From assembly GCA_038234715.1 (NCBI GenBank), contig JBBQTD010000012.1, positions 5,421 to 69,420 on the forward strand: a stretch of DNA of 64,000 nucleotides, written 5' to 3'. The position numbers and the translations under genes were made by a program. Positions 52,608-64,000 of this stretch are shown one piece after another. The notes below the pieces were generated by a model. The model ran no database searches and had not been told where the DNA came from. It saw only the letters and a program-made list of their open reading frames with translations. Source of the DNA: SZAS-103 sp038234715 (GTDB lineage Bacteria > Pseudomonadota > Gammaproteobacteria > Xanthomonadales > Xanthomonadaceae). Position 1 is the first letter of the stretch; the number at the start of each line of letters is the position of its first letter.

Positions 52608-54091
52608 GCAAAGAGCTGTTGATGGTGATCGATGCGGTCGCCAACGAAAAAGGCGTACCGCGCGAAGTGATCCTCGAAGCGATGGAGGCCGCGCTCGCGT
52701 CGGCTGCCAAGAAGTCCTACCACGAGCAGGACGTGAATGTCCGCGTGTCGATCCACCCCAAGGACGGCAGCTACGAGACTTTCCGCCAGTGGGAAGTCGT
52801 GGCCGACGACGTCGTCATGGAATCGCCGGATCGGCAGTTGCGCCTGATGGACGCGGTCGACGACAACGTCGACGCCGCGGTGGGCGATGTCATCGAGGAG
52901 CAGATCGACAACGCCGAATTCGGCCGCATCGAGGCGCAGGCCGCCAAGCAGGTGATCGTGCAGAAAGTGCGCGAGGCCGAGCGTGCGCAGGTCGTCGAGG
53001 CATGGACCGATCGTGTTGGCGAACTCGTCACCGGCATCGTCAAGCGCGTCGAACGCGGCAACATCTTCATCGACCTGGGCGGCAATGCCGAGGGTTACAT
53101 TCCGAAGGACAAGGCGATCCCGCGCGATGTGCTGCGCCCGGGCGATCGCGTGAAGGGCTACCTGCTCGAAGTGCGCGCCGAAGCGCGCGGCCCGCAGCTG
53201 TTCATCAGCCGCGGCGCGCCTGAATTCATGATGGAACTGTTCAAGCTAGAAGTACCCGAAGTCGGCCAGGGCCTGGTCGAGATCAAGGGTGCAGCACGCG
53301 ACCCGGGTGACCGTGCCAAGATCGCCGTGCTCGCGCACGACCGCCGCACCGATCCGATCGGCGCCTGCATCGGCATGCGCGGTTCGCGCGTGCAGGCGGT
53401 GTCGAACGAACTCAACGGCGAGCGCGTGGACATCATCCTGTGGAGCGACAACGCCGCGCAGTTCGTGATCAACGCGATGGCGCCTGCCGAAGTGCAGTCG
53501 ATCATCGTCGACGAAGAACGCCATTCCATGGACCTCGCCGTCGCCGAAGACAAACTCGCGCAGGCGATCGGCAAGGGCGGCCAGAACGTGCGACTCGCCA
53601 GCCGTTTGACAGGCTGGCAGCTCAACGTGATGACCCAGGACCAGGTCACCGCGAAGAGCGATGCCGAACAGTCGACCGCGCGCCAGCTGTTCATGGACAA
53701 GCTCGAAGTCGACGAGGAAATCGCCGGCATCCTGGTTGGCGAAGGCTTCAGCACGGTCGAGGAAATCGCCTATGTGCCGAACGCGGAATTGCTTGCGATC
53801 GAGGGCTTCGATGAGGATATCGTCGAGGAACTCAGGGCGCGTGCGCGCGACGCACTGCTGACCGATGCCCTGGCAGTCGAAGAGGAACTCGACGAGCACC
53901 AGCCGGCCGAGGATCTGCTGACACTCGATGGCATGGACGAGACCATGGCGTTTGCGCTCGCCGGTCGCGGCGTCACCACGCGCGAGGAGCTTGCTGAACT
54001 TGCCACGGACGAGATCCTCGATATAGATGGAATGAATCCGGAGCGGGCTGCGGCGCTGATCATGGCCGCCCGCCAGCATTGGTTCGAGTAA
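52604..54091 (+). CDS. nusA: Transcription termination/antitermination protein NusA
   Basis: A 495-residue protein. The N-terminal RNA polymerase-binding domain (1-125) is followed by S1 (about 135-200, TGIVKRVERGNIFIDLGGNAEG), two KH domains (GACIGMRGSRVQAVSNELNGE, and AIGKGGQNVRLASRLTGW) and two acidic C-terminal AR repeats rich in helix-hairpin-helix motifs. This is the full proteobacterial layout. Confidence 0.98.
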   Translation: MSKELLMVIDAVANEKGVPREVILEAMEAALASAAKKSYHEQDVNVRVSIHPKDGSYETFRQWEVVADDVVMESPDRQLRLMDAVDDNVDAAVGDVIEEQIDNAEFGRIEAQAAKQVIVQKVREAERAQVVEAWTDRVGELVTGIVKRVERGNIFIDLGGNAEGYIPKDKAIPRDVLRPGDRVKGYLLEVRAEARGPQLFISRGAPEFMMELFKLEVPEVGQGLVEIKGAARDPGDRAKIAVLAHDRRTDPIGACIGMRGSRVQAVSNELNGERVDIILWSDNAAQFVINAMAPAEVQSIIVDEERHSMDLAVAEDKLAQAIGKGGQNVRLASRLTGWQLNVMTQDQVTAKSDAEQSTARQLFMDKLEVDEEIAGILVGEGFSTVEEIAYVPNAELLAIEGFDEDIVEELRARARDALLTDALAVEEELDEHQPAEDLLTLDGMDETMAFALAGRGVTTREELAELATDEILDIDGMNPERAAALIMAARQHWFE

Positions 54092-54100
54092 GTGTTTCAG

Positions 54101-54127
54101 ACGCGTCGGGCTACGCTGCCGACGCGT
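54101..54127 (+). other. Stable hairpin between nusA and infB
   Basis: A perfect 9-bp inverted repeat ACGCGTCGG/CCGACGCGT with a 9-base loop lies ten bases after the nusA stop. There is no T-run. It may modulate processing or pausing in the nusA-infB transcript. Confidence 0.55.
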
Positions 54128-54253
54128 TAAACTAGCCGGCGGATATGGGCCAGCAGCATGAGTCCGTAAAATCAGGGCCAGGGTCGTGTCCGTTGGAATG
54201 CAGCAGTACCGATGCGCCATGGAGGCGCACGTTCTATGGAATCCGGGAATCGA

Positions 54254-56899
<2,646 letters not shown>

Positions 56900-56907
56900 G
56901 CGTGCGC

Positions 56908-57006
56908 GGGAACAGGGAATTGCGGGTAGCGAACAGGAACAGGCGAGAGCCGAAGCCCCTTCGCTACTCACCCTTCCCATTCCCGATTCTCAACTCCCCA
57001 TTTCCG
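56908..57006. repeat. Imperfect inverted repeat of GGGAAT-rich arms between infB and rbfA
   Basis: The left arm (56908-56937, containing GGGAATTGCGGGTAGCGAA) and right arm (56958-57006, containing TTCGCTACTCACCCTTCCCA) can pair over TTCGCTAC and several TTCCC words. The right arm carries CATTCCCGATTCTCAACTCC, shared in reverse with the trpB-trpA repeat, so both are one family. Confidence 0.7.
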
Positions 57007-57012
57007 GCCACC

Positions 57013-57426
57013 ATGTCCCAAAAAACCTTCCACCGATCCGATCGTGTCGCGGCCCAGTTGCGCCGCGAACTCGGGCAGCTTGTGCATGAGGCCGTGCGCG
57101 AACATGCGCTTGCGTCAGTGAGCGTGTCGGACGTCGAGATCACCCGCGACCTTGCGCATGCAAAGGTGTTTGTCACCGCGCTGCAGGCCGAGCGTTCGGC
57201 CGAAGCGGTGAAGGGCCTCAAGGAGCATGCGAAAGAGATCCGCTACAAGCTCGCGCAGCTGGTGAAGATGCGCCACGTCCCCGAACTGCATTTCCACTAC
57301 GACGACTCGGTCGATCGTGGCGAGAAGATCGAGAAGCTTCTGCGCGCGACCGGTACCGACGTCATGCCGCCACCTGGCGACGCCGAATCCGATGCCGATG
57401 ACGAATCAGGGTCCGACGGCAATTGA
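57013..57426 (+). CDS. rbfA: Ribosome-binding factor A
   Basis: A 137-residue KH-fold protein starting MSQKTFHRSDRVAAQLRREL. VSVSDVEITRDLAHAKVFVT, LRYKLAQ-like sequence and VPELHFHYDDSVDRGEKIEKLL are family motifs. An acidic 20-residue tail follows. It helps 16S rRNA 5'-end maturation. ATG 57013 lies directly after the repeat. Confidence 0.96.
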   Translation: MSQKTFHRSDRVAAQLRRELGQLVHEAVREHALASVSVSDVEITRDLAHAKVFVTALQAERSAEAVKGLKEHAKEIRYKLAQLVKMRHVPELHFHYDDSVDRGEKIEKLLRATGTDVMPPPGDAESDADDESGSDGN

Positions 57427-57439
57427 GCATGTCCCGCGG

Positions 57440-58411
57440 ATGACCCGCATCGACTTCCGACCGCTGCACGGCATCCTGTTGCTGGACAAGCCAGCCGGCG
57501 TCAGCTCCAACCACGCCTTGCAGCACGTGCGCCGGTTGTTTCGCGCCGAGAAGGCCGGGCATACCGGCAGCCTCGATCCGCTTGCGACCGGCCTGCTGCC
57601 CATCTGTTTCGGCGAAGCGACCAAGATCGCCGGCGTCCTGCTCGGCGAATCCAAGGCGTACACCGTGCTTGCGCGCCTTGGCTCGACGACCGACACCGAC
57701 GATTCCGATGGAACCGTCCTGTTAACGCGCCCGGTGCCGGCAATCGATGATGCGACCCTCGAAGCCGCAACCGCGCCACTGCGCGGACGCATCAGCCAGC
57801 GTCCGCCGATCTATGCGGCGCTCAAGCAGGGCGGAGAGCCTCTGTATGCCAAGGCGCGGCGTGGCGAAATCGTTGAAGTTGCCGAACGCGTTGTGGACGT
57901 GTTCCGGATCGCCTGCGTCGAACGCGGAAACGACTGGATGCGCTTCGAGATCGAGTGCGGCAGCGGCACCTATGTGCGCAGCCTCGTGCGCGATCTCGGC
58001 GAGACGCTCGGTTGCGGAGCGCACGTGGCCGAACTGCGGCGCCTGATGGTCGAACCGTTCCGCACGCCGCGCATGTTCACGACAGCCGAACTCGAAGCGA
58101 TCGCAACGCCGGACGAGACCGCCCTGGATGCCTGCCTGCTGCCGATCGAGGCTGGCATGACCGGCTTGCCCGGCGTTCGCCTGGACGCGGACCAGGCCCA
58201 GCGGCTGGGGAAGGGCCAGCGCTCCTGGGTCCATCCAGAGCAGTTCGCATTGATCCAGGGTCGCCTGTCGCCGTCGGCTGCCGATGCCACAACCGTCGCC
58301 CTGTATGACACGCGCGGCCGCGCACTGGGCCTCGGCGCGCTTGCCGCCGACGGTACGCTGCGTGCGCAACGCATGTTCACCTGGGCTTCGCAATCGGCAA
58401 CAGCGACGTAA
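57440..58411 (+). CDS. truB: tRNA pseudouridine(55) synthase TruB
   Basis: A 323-residue protein. HGILLLDKPAGVSSNHALQ leads to the catalytic Asp46 in HTGSLDPLATGLLPICFGEATK. YTVLARLGSTTDTDDSDG, ERISQ-type RISQRPPIYAALKQGGEPLY and GSGTYVRSLVRDLGE follow, with a PUA-like C-terminal domain. It makes pseudouridine 55 in the T-loop of tRNAs. Confidence 0.97.
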   Translation: MTRIDFRPLHGILLLDKPAGVSSNHALQHVRRLFRAEKAGHTGSLDPLATGLLPICFGEATKIAGVLLGESKAYTVLARLGSTTDTDDSDGTVLLTRPVPAIDDATLEAATAPLRGRISQRPPIYAALKQGGEPLYAKARRGEIVEVAERVVDVFRIACVERGNDWMRFEIECGSGTYVRSLVRDLGETLGCGAHVAELRRLMVEPFRTPRMFTTAELEAIATPDETALDACLLPIEAGMTGLPGVRLDADQAQRLGKGQRSWVHPEQFALIQGRLSPSAADATTVALYDTRGRALGLGALAADGTLRAQRMFTWASQSATAT

Positions 58412-58415
58412 AGCC

Positions 58416-58445
58416 TTGTTCCGACTGGCATCCGGGGGCTACAAT
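58416..58445 (+). promoter_or_regulatory. Likely promoter of rpsO
   Basis: TTGTTC (58416-58421) and TACAAT (58440-58445) are spaced by 18 bases just after truB, giving a leader of about 170 bases before rpsO. A long rpsO leader fits S15 autoregulation, but I could not identify the S15-binding pseudoknot by eye. Confidence 0.5.
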
Positions 58446-58621
58446 GGCCTGCTTTCCCGTCGCCATGGGCACTGCGCGGGCGGCAACTCACAGCAGCAAC
58501 GTTGCATCGTTCCAATCTGGCGTCTTCGCTTCATACGAACGCAACACAACCCAACCGGCGGGCCACGCGGTGTGTCGCAAGGCATTCCTGCAGGTCACGC
58601 ATCACCCGAGGTAGTAAAAAA

Positions 58622-58882
58622 ATGTCCATCGACACCGGCAAGATCATCGAAGAATTCAAGCGCGCTCCGGGCGATACCGGCTCACCGGAAGTGCAGGTCG
58701 CGCTGATCACTGCGCGCATCGAAATGCTCACCGGGCATTTCAAGACCCACAAGAAAGACCACCATTCGCGTCGTGGCCTGCTGATGCTGGTGAACCAGCG
58801 CCGCAGCCTGCTCGACTACCTGCACAGCAAGGATGCGGACCGTTACAAGACCTTGATTGGGCGTCTTGGCATCCGCCGTTGA
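58622..58882 (+). CDS. rpsO: 30S ribosomal protein S15
   Basis: An 86-residue protein with TGSPEVQVALITARIEMLTGHF, HKKDHHSRRGLLMLVNQRR and DYLHSKDADRYKTLIGRLGI, all canonical S15. It binds the 16S rRNA central domain. ATG 58622 follows an A-run and GAGGTAG. It is followed by pnp, as in most gammaproteobacteria. Confidence 0.98.
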   Translation: MSIDTGKIIEEFKRAPGDTGSPEVQVALITARIEMLTGHFKTHKKDHHSRRGLLMLVNQRRSLLDYLHSKDADRYKTLIGRLGIRR

Positions 58883-58956
58883 TGCGTTCTTCCGTGAACG
58901 CCGCCTGGTTGCCAAGCAGGCAATTGGCGGCGGTTCGCGGATGTTGAGACACACCA

Positions 58957-58986
58957 GCGGCCATCCTTGGCCGCGCTGCAAAATAG
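58957..58986. repeat. Third copy of the GGCCATCC REP-like repeat
   Basis: GCGGCCATCCTTGGCCGCGC with a following GCAAAATAG matches the two copies at 32729-32808. Here the palindrome GCGGCCATCCTTGGCCGC is more complete. It lies in the rpsO-pnp intergenic region. Confidence 0.7.
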
Positions 58987-58999
58987 AGCTCGCCGCGCT

Positions 59000-59028
59000 T
59001 TGACAGGGATGCTGGTACTTTCAAAGTA
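59000..59028 (+). promoter_or_regulatory. Consensus -35 hexamer and TACTTT palindrome before pnp
   Basis: A perfect TTGACA (59000-59005) is followed by the perfect palindrome TACTTTCAAAGTA (59016-59028), and a further TACTTTCTGAAAG lies at about 59043. A convincing -10 at the correct distance is not seen. The palindrome could be an operator or RNA stem in the pnp leader. Confidence 0.4.
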
Positions 59029-59115
59029 GAGCATGCACTCGATACTTTCTGAAAGAAGCTGGCCGCGCATTCCGATCCAGTCGTACCCCAATTTAAAAAC
59101 CAGGACAAACATCAC

Positions 59116-61221
59116 GTGGCGAAAGTAACCAAGACGTTCCAGTACGGCAAACACAAGGTCACGCTCGAGACGGGCGAAATCGCCCGCCAGGCAGGCGGCG
59201 CGGTCATGGTCTCGATCGAGGGCACTGTCGTGCTGGTCACAGCGGTCGCCAACAAGTCGGCGCGCGAGGGGCAGGACTTCTTCCCGCTCACCGTCGACTA
59301 CCAGGAAAAGTTCTACGCCGGCGGACGCATCCCCGGTGGCTTCTTCAAGCGCGAAGGTCGCCAGACCGAGAAGGAAACGCTGATCTCGCGCCTGATCGAT
59401 CGCCCGATCCGTCCGCTGTTCCCGGAAGACTTCCGCAACGAAGTGCAGATCATCGCCACCGTGATGTCGATGAACCCGGAAGTCGATGGCGACATCCCCG
59501 CGTTGCTCGGCGCATCCGCAGCGCTCGCACTTTCCGGCGCACCGTTTGCCGGCCCGATCGGCGCGGCCAAGGTCGGCTACAAGGATGGCCAGTACATCCT
59601 CAACCCGACCGCCACCGAGCTCAAGGATTCCAAGCTTGAACTCGTCGTCGCCGGCACCTCCAACGCCGTGCTGATGGTCGAGTCCGAAGCGAAGGAATTG
59701 TCCGAGGACGTGATGCTCGGCGCCGTGATGTTTGGCCATCGCGAAATGCAGGCCGCGATCCGCGCGATCAACGAACTCACCACCGAAGTCGGCGTGAAGT
59801 CGTGGACGTCGAAAGCACCGGAGCGCAACGAAGCCCTCGCCGCAGCCGTCAAGGGCGCGGTTGGCAACAGCCTTGTGCAGGCCTACGGCGTGCGCGACAA
59901 GCTCGAGCGTCGCGATGCGATCCAGGCGTTGAAGAAGGAAGTGCTGGCATCGCTGAAGTCCGATGCGGAAACGCATGCATGGGCGACTGCGGATCTCGCG
60001 AAGGAATTCCACGATCTCGAATACAGCACGCTACGTCACTCGGTGCTGTCCAGCAAGGTTCGCATCGACGGCCGCCAGCTCGACACAGTGCGCCCGATCA
60101 ACGTGCGCGTCGGCGTGCTGCCGCGTACCCACGGCTCGGCATTGTTCACCCGCGGCGAAACCCAGGCGCTCGTCGTCGTCACCCTCGGCACAGCGCGCGA
60201 TGGCCAGATCATCGATGCCGTCTCGGGCGAGTACAAGGACCACTTCCTGTTCCATTACAACTTTCCGCCGTTCTCGGTCGGTGAAGCCGGCCGCATGATG
60301 GGCCCGAAGCGTCGCGAGATCGGCCATGGCCGTCTTGCCAAGCGTGGCGTGCTCGCCGTGATGCCGTCGATGGAAGCGTTCCCGTACACCATCCGCACCG
60401 TGTCGGAAATCACCGAGTCGAATGGTTCGTCGTCGATGGCATCGGTCTGCGGATCGTCGCTCGCGATGATGGACGCGGGCATTCCGCTGAAGGCACCGGT
60501 CGCCGGCATTGCGATGGGGCTGATCAAGGAAGGCAACGACTTCGCCGTGCTCTCCGACATCCTCGGCGACGAAGACCACCTCGGCGACATGGACTTCAAG
60601 GTGGCCGGAACCAACAACGGCATCTCGGCGCTGCAGATGGACATCAAGATCGACGGCATCACCGAAGAGATCATGCAGGTCGCGTTGCAGCAGGCGAAGG
60701 CCGGCCGCATCCACATCCTCGGCGAAATGGCCAAGGGCCTGGCCGCACCGCGCGCCGAGATGAGCGAATACGCGCCGCGCCTTTTGACCATGAAGATCCA
60801 CCCGGACAAGATCCGCGAAGTGATCGGCAAGGGCGGTTCGGTGATCCAGGCGATCACCAAGGAAACCGGCACGCAGATCGACATCCAGGACGACGGCACG
60901 ATCATCATCGCCTCGGTCAACGCCCTTGCAGCGCAAGCCGCGAAGTCGCGCATCGAGCAGATCACCTCCGACGTCGAGCCGGGCCGCATCTACGAAGGCA
61001 AGGTTGCCAAGCTCATGGACTTCGGCGCATTCGTGACCATCGCCCCGGGCAAGGACGGCCTCGTCCACGTCTCGCAAATCTCCAACGAGCGCGTCGAGAA
61101 AGTCTCCGACAAGCTCAAGGAAGGCGACATCGTCAAGGTCAAGGTCCTCGAAGTCGACAAGCAGGGGCGCATCCGCCTGTCGATGAAAGCCGTCGAAGAA
61201 GATGCCGCTGCCGCGGTCTGA
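59116..61221 (+). CDS. pnp: Polyribonucleotide nucleotidyltransferase (PNPase)
   Basis: A 701-residue protein from GTG 59116. Two RNase PH-like domains (GGFFKREGRQTEKETLISRL in the first; FSVGEAGRMMGPKRREIGHG in the second) flank a helical linker. A KH domain (IREVIGKGGSVIQAI) and an S1 domain (GAFVTIAPGKDGLVHVSQIS) complete it. It degrades RNA by phosphorolysis and belongs to the degradosome. Confidence 0.98.
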   Translation: MAKVTKTFQYGKHKVTLETGEIARQAGGAVMVSIEGTVVLVTAVANKSAREGQDFFPLTVDYQEKFYAGGRIPGGFFKREGRQTEKETLISRLIDRPIRPLFPEDFRNEVQIIATVMSMNPEVDGDIPALLGASAALALSGAPFAGPIGAAKVGYKDGQYILNPTATELKDSKLELVVAGTSNAVLMVESEAKELSEDVMLGAVMFGHREMQAAIRAINELTTEVGVKSWTSKAPERNEALAAAVKGAVGNSLVQAYGVRDKLERRDAIQALKKEVLASLKSDAETHAWATADLAKEFHDLEYSTLRHSVLSSKVRIDGRQLDTVRPINVRVGVLPRTHGSALFTRGETQALVVVTLGTARDGQIIDAVSGEYKDHFLFHYNFPPFSVGEAGRMMGPKRREIGHGRLAKRGVLAVMPSMEAFPYTIRTVSEITESNGSSSMASVCGSSLAMMDAGIPLKAPVAGIAMGLIKEGNDFAVLSDILGDEDHLGDMDFKVAGTNNGISALQMDIKIDGITEEIMQVALQQAKAGRIHILGEMAKGLAAPRAEMSEYAPRLLTMKIHPDKIREVIGKGGSVIQAITKETGTQIDIQDDGTIIIASVNALAAQAAKSRIEQITSDVEPGRIYEGKVAKLMDFGAFVTIAPGKDGLVHVSQISNERVEKVSDKLKEGDIVKVKVLEVDKQGRIRLSMKAVEEDAAAAV

Positions 61222-61246
61222 TTCTTTCCCGCTATACGTCGCAAGG

Positions 61247-61273
61247 AAAAAACGGGCTTCGGCCCGTTTTTTC
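61247..61273 (+). terminator. Intrinsic terminator of the pnp operon
   Basis: Stem AAAAAACGGGC/GCCCGTTTTTT closes a TTCG tetraloop (C(UUCG)G) and gives a six-T run. It lies 26 bases after pnp and is the strongest terminator in the window. Confidence 0.95.
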
Positions 61274-61456
61274 TTTATGCGCTTGACCTGATTCCTTCGG
61301 CGAGGAACTGCCTGAAAGCCCCTCTCCCATCGGGAGGGGGGGGTGAGGTGATGGGCGCGGCGGGGCGAATTTCCAAACCGCACTCGCCCATCGCGAATCA
61401 GCGATTCCAGAATGGACCGGAGTAACCTAGTTCGTCACCCTCCAGGAAGCCGCCCC

Positions 61457-62260
61457 ATGGTCCGCGCGCGATGCAATCTCTTCCTGCTCATGGCCGGCGT
61501 TCTCGCCCTCGCAATGCCCACGATCGCAGCCCCCACCAGCGCGCCGGACGGCACCACCGCGCAACTGCAGACCGCAGTCAACGGCAGCTGGCGTTCCCCC
61601 GCGCACAAGGCGCGCGATCAGTACCGGCACCCCATCGAAACCCTGCAGTTCTTCGGCATCAAGCCCGACATGTCCGTCATCGAACTGCAGCCGGGTGCCG
61701 GGTGGTATACCGAAATCATCGCGCCATTCCTTTACGCGAGCGGCCATCTGTTCGAAGCATCGGGACCGAAAATCAACGCCATCATCAAGGCCAACCCCGC
61801 GGTCTTCGGGCATATCGGAATCGTGATTCCGTTCGCCCCGCCCAAGCAGATCCAGCTCGGCGCGGACAACTCCGTCGACATGGTCGTCAGCTTCCGCAAC
61901 ACGCACGACTGGCTCAACGACAATCCCGACACGCTCGCGGCCGTCTTCCAGTCCGTGTTCCATGTGCTCAGGCACGGCGGCGTCTTCGGCCTTGAGGAAC
62001 ATCGCGCCAAACCCTTCGCCGATGCAGCGCAGAGCTCGAAAGACCTCCATCGCATCTCCGAGGACTACCTGATCGCACTCGCACTCAAGACCGGCTTCCA
62101 GCTCGACGGCATCTCCGAAGTCAACGCCAACCCCAGGGATCCCGAGGACATCAACGTGCACCGCCTGCCGCCCGACCTGGCCGGCGCCGATGCCGAACAC
62201 GAAGCCATGAAAGCGATCGGCGAATCCGACCGCATGACGTTGCGGTTCGTGAAGCCCTGA
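61457..62260 (+). CDS. Secreted class I methyltransferase-like protein
   Basis: A 267-residue protein from ATG 61457 (AGGAAG upstream). A clear signal peptide (about residues 1-24, FLLMAGVLALAMPTIAAP) precedes a methyltransferase fold with the SAM motif SVIELQPGAGWYTEIIAPFL and later VDMVVSFRNTHDWL. It resembles a family of predicted exported methyltransferases (COG4798 type) common in Alpha- and Gammaproteobacteria. SAM is not expected outside the cytoplasm, so the activity is unclear. Confidence 0.85.
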   Translation: MVRARCNLFLLMAGVLALAMPTIAAPTSAPDGTTAQLQTAVNGSWRSPAHKARDQYRHPIETLQFFGIKPDMSVIELQPGAGWYTEIIAPFLYASGHLFEASGPKINAIIKANPAVFGHIGIVIPFAPPKQIQLGADNSVDMVVSFRNTHDWLNDNPDTLAAVFQSVFHVLRHGGVFGLEEHRAKPFADAAQSSKDLHRISEDYLIALALKTGFQLDGISEVNANPRDPEDINVHRLPPDLAGADAEHEAMKAIGESDRMTLRFVKP

Positions 62261-62534
62261 GCAGGATCCTGCAGGCACGCGACAGGCGAGCCACGCGCGC
62301 GCAATCGCGGCAATCGCCGTGCTCGCTGGATTGGTCCCCATTCCAGACGCCAGCCCGCAGACGCAGACAATGACGTTGCGCGCGGCTTGATGCCAAGCAT
62401 GCGGCGCGTCACTGTCCTACAGGCTTTACCCGGAGCCTTTGATGCTCCAGCCGAGCACTTTCCTTGACCGAAAATCGATCCCAATCAGGTAAGGTAACGC
62501 CCTTGGCACTTGGCCACACTACCGGGAGGATCGG

Positions 62535-63284
62535 ATGGAATTGAAGGATGCGATGGAGAACGCCGAACGAATGGAACATGCCGCCGGCCACGAGCACGAA
62601 CACGCCAAAGTCCATCACGATCCCGCTCACAAGGCGCTCAGCACCTATATCGGACTGACGATGGCAATGCTGGGCGTCCTGCTGGCCTTCTGCGCGGCGA
62701 AGGTAGGTGGCGAGCGTACCGAGCTCGTGCAGGCTCTTGTCGAGCAGTCCAATGCCCATGCGCAATATCACGCCCAGGACGTCAAGCATCGCGTGGCGGT
62801 CATCGCACTCCAGCAACTCCACGCCACAGCGTTCGGTGCGGCTTCCGCGACCCTCGACAAGGCCGATGTGCTGGCCATGGCGAACACCGTGGACCGCTAC
62901 CTCGAGGAATCGAAGCTCGCGAAGGAATGGTCTGCATCCTTCGATCCGGCGGTCCAGGCCCACGTCCACGCGCAGGAAAGCTACGAGACTTCTCAGCTCG
63001 GCGCCGAAATCGGCATCGTGCTGGCGTCGGTGGCGCTTCTGATCCGGCGCAAGGCGCTATGGATCGTGGCGGTGCTGCTGGGGCTCGCGAGCATCGTCCT
63101 CGTCGGCAAGACATACGCGCACACGAAGGGCGCCGTGGAAGTCGCCGAGCGCCATATCGAGGAAACCGCAACCGTTTACCAGGAAACCCGGACCAGGGAC
63201 AAGACGACGGCCTCCGAGGTGGAACTGTTGAGGAGCATCCGGGCGTGGGCGGGCGAAGCACCGCCAGCCGCGACCAGCCCATGA
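62535..63284 (+). CDS. DUF4337 family membrane protein
   Basis: A 249-residue protein. ATG 62535 follows GGGAGGATCGG. A histidine-rich N-terminus (GHEHEHAKVHHDPAH) leads to a helix ALSTYIGLTMAMLGVLLAFC, a long helical hairpin (EQSNAHAQYHAQDVKHRVAV) and two C-terminal hydrophobic segments. This is the DUF4337 layout. Function unknown. Confidence 0.88.
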   Translation: MELKDAMENAERMEHAAGHEHEHAKVHHDPAHKALSTYIGLTMAMLGVLLAFCAAKVGGERTELVQALVEQSNAHAQYHAQDVKHRVAVIALQQLHATAFGAASATLDKADVLAMANTVDRYLEESKLAKEWSASFDPAVQAHVHAQESYETSQLGAEIGIVLASVALLIRRKALWIVAVLLGLASIVLVGKTYAHTKGAVEVAERHIEETATVYQETRTRDKTTASEVELLRSIRAWAGEAPPAATSP

Positions 63285-64000
63285 AAGTCATCTGACAGCT
63301 CACCAAGCAGTGCCGACAGCCTTTCAGGAAAATCTACCCGCTTTCTGACGGCATCTGTCCGTACAGTGAGGATGTCAGCTAGCCCTTGACGAACAGCTGC
63401 CAGCTCCTGGACATGTGCTGACCGTCCATCAATTCGGTTGGCCGGCCGTCGACAACGGCCAGCCGGGGATGGAGATTCGCTGGCCCGTTGAGCCACTCTG
63501 GCCGCCTGTCATGCTGCGGTTCCAGCATGCTTTCCAGCCGTTACGCACGGACCGGCCGCGGATCCGTTCAAATCTCCGGGCTCGACCGGTGAACCACGCC
63601 GCGTTTCATGCAGCGACGTCCGCAAGCTGTAGGACTTCGCCGCATTTCCGGCGGGATGGCTCGCCGTTCCAGCCGACAACCCTGCGGATCCATATGGACC
63701 GCGAGCCGTTCCACCGACGATTCTACGGATCCAGATGGATCCCGGAAATTGCTGCATGTTTCTCCATGTTTTCCGACGGAATGGCATGGACATCCGACGG
63801 AAATCGTGGCGTGTTGATGAACTCCCCAGGATTGTTATATGGATTTTTGCGGGGGCTGTACACCCGAGTTCGACAGTTCAGCGCCGAAAATCGCTCTTTT
63901 TGACCCATGTCCCTAGCATTGGCGCGGCTTCCAGAGGCAAATTCCAAAAACGCGTGTAATGGCACGTCATTCGAATTATAGCGCGGTTTGACATGTGCTA
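63285..64000. other. Non-coding tail with decayed 42-bp repeats
   Basis: No reading frame here has family features or a good ribosome site. The clearest structure is an imperfect 39-base direct repeat spaced 42 bases (63662-63700 and 63704-63742; CGTTCCA..CGGATCCA(T/G)ATGGA shared). A shorter repeat TCCGACGGAA lies at about 63771 and 63795. A -35-like TTGACA occurs at 63988-63993, suggesting a gene just beyond the window. Confidence 0.6.

Noticed and set aside
63415..63903. A 162-codon gene on the plus strand at the window end
   Set aside because: No ribosome site, odd composition and internal decayed repeats; no recognisable domain.

Overview
The window reads as a stretch of chromosome from a high-GC gammaproteobacterium of the Xanthomonadales (Lysobacterales) type, perhaps Rhodanobacteraceae. 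This rests on gene order: aroC-asd-fimV-truA-trpF-trpB-trpA-accD, then tpiA-secG-tRNA-Leu-nuoA..N, then tRNA-fMet-rimP-nusA-infB-rbfA-truB-rpsO-pnp. nuoC and nuoD are separate genes. The genus is a guess. No insertion sequence, prophage or CRISPR array was seen; almost all coding follows normal housekeeping operons.

Layout. 1-6383 (minus): a probable 5-oxoproline use operon: dienelactone hydrolase, HIT protein, pxpB, pxpC, a DUF885 lipoprotein peptidase, a tiny membrane protein, pxpA and a DUF969 membrane protein cut by the window edge. 6531-8247 (plus): a cytochrome b and a Tat-exported molybdopterin lipoprotein. 8343-14988: iron-permease-like protein, greB, LemA/DUF2207 pair, an unclassified membrane/TPR protein and a MltD-like transglycosylase. 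14989-28318: psd, SCO, prmB, aroC, asd, fimV, truA, trpFBA, accD, glmM. 28328-31151: 2OG-Fe oxygenase, a non-coding repeat and RNA-fold region, a uracil-DNA-glycosylase-superfamily protein and an SDR. 31249-47934: tpiA, secG, tRNA-Leu and the complete 14-gene complex I operon.

48023-51523 (minus) is the accessory island and the main result. It sits between nuoN and the tRNA-fMet/rimP operon. Its genes run: a tetrapyrrole-methylase-fold protein closely resembling the alpha-N-methyltransferase of bacterial split borosins (SonM type), a GNAT acetyltransferase, a 96-residue protein with the layout of a split-borosin precursor (SonA type), and a TPR-GGDEF diguanylate cyclase. I read this as a candidate backbone N-methylated RiPP locus coupled to a c-di-GMP gene.

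51632-61273 (plus) is the classic translation/RNA operon from tRNA-fMet to pnp, with two terminators after the tRNA and a UUCG terminator after pnp. 61457-63284 holds a secreted methyltransferase-like protein and a DUF4337 protein. 63285-64000 shows no convincing gene. Several families of short intergenic repeats recur across the window.
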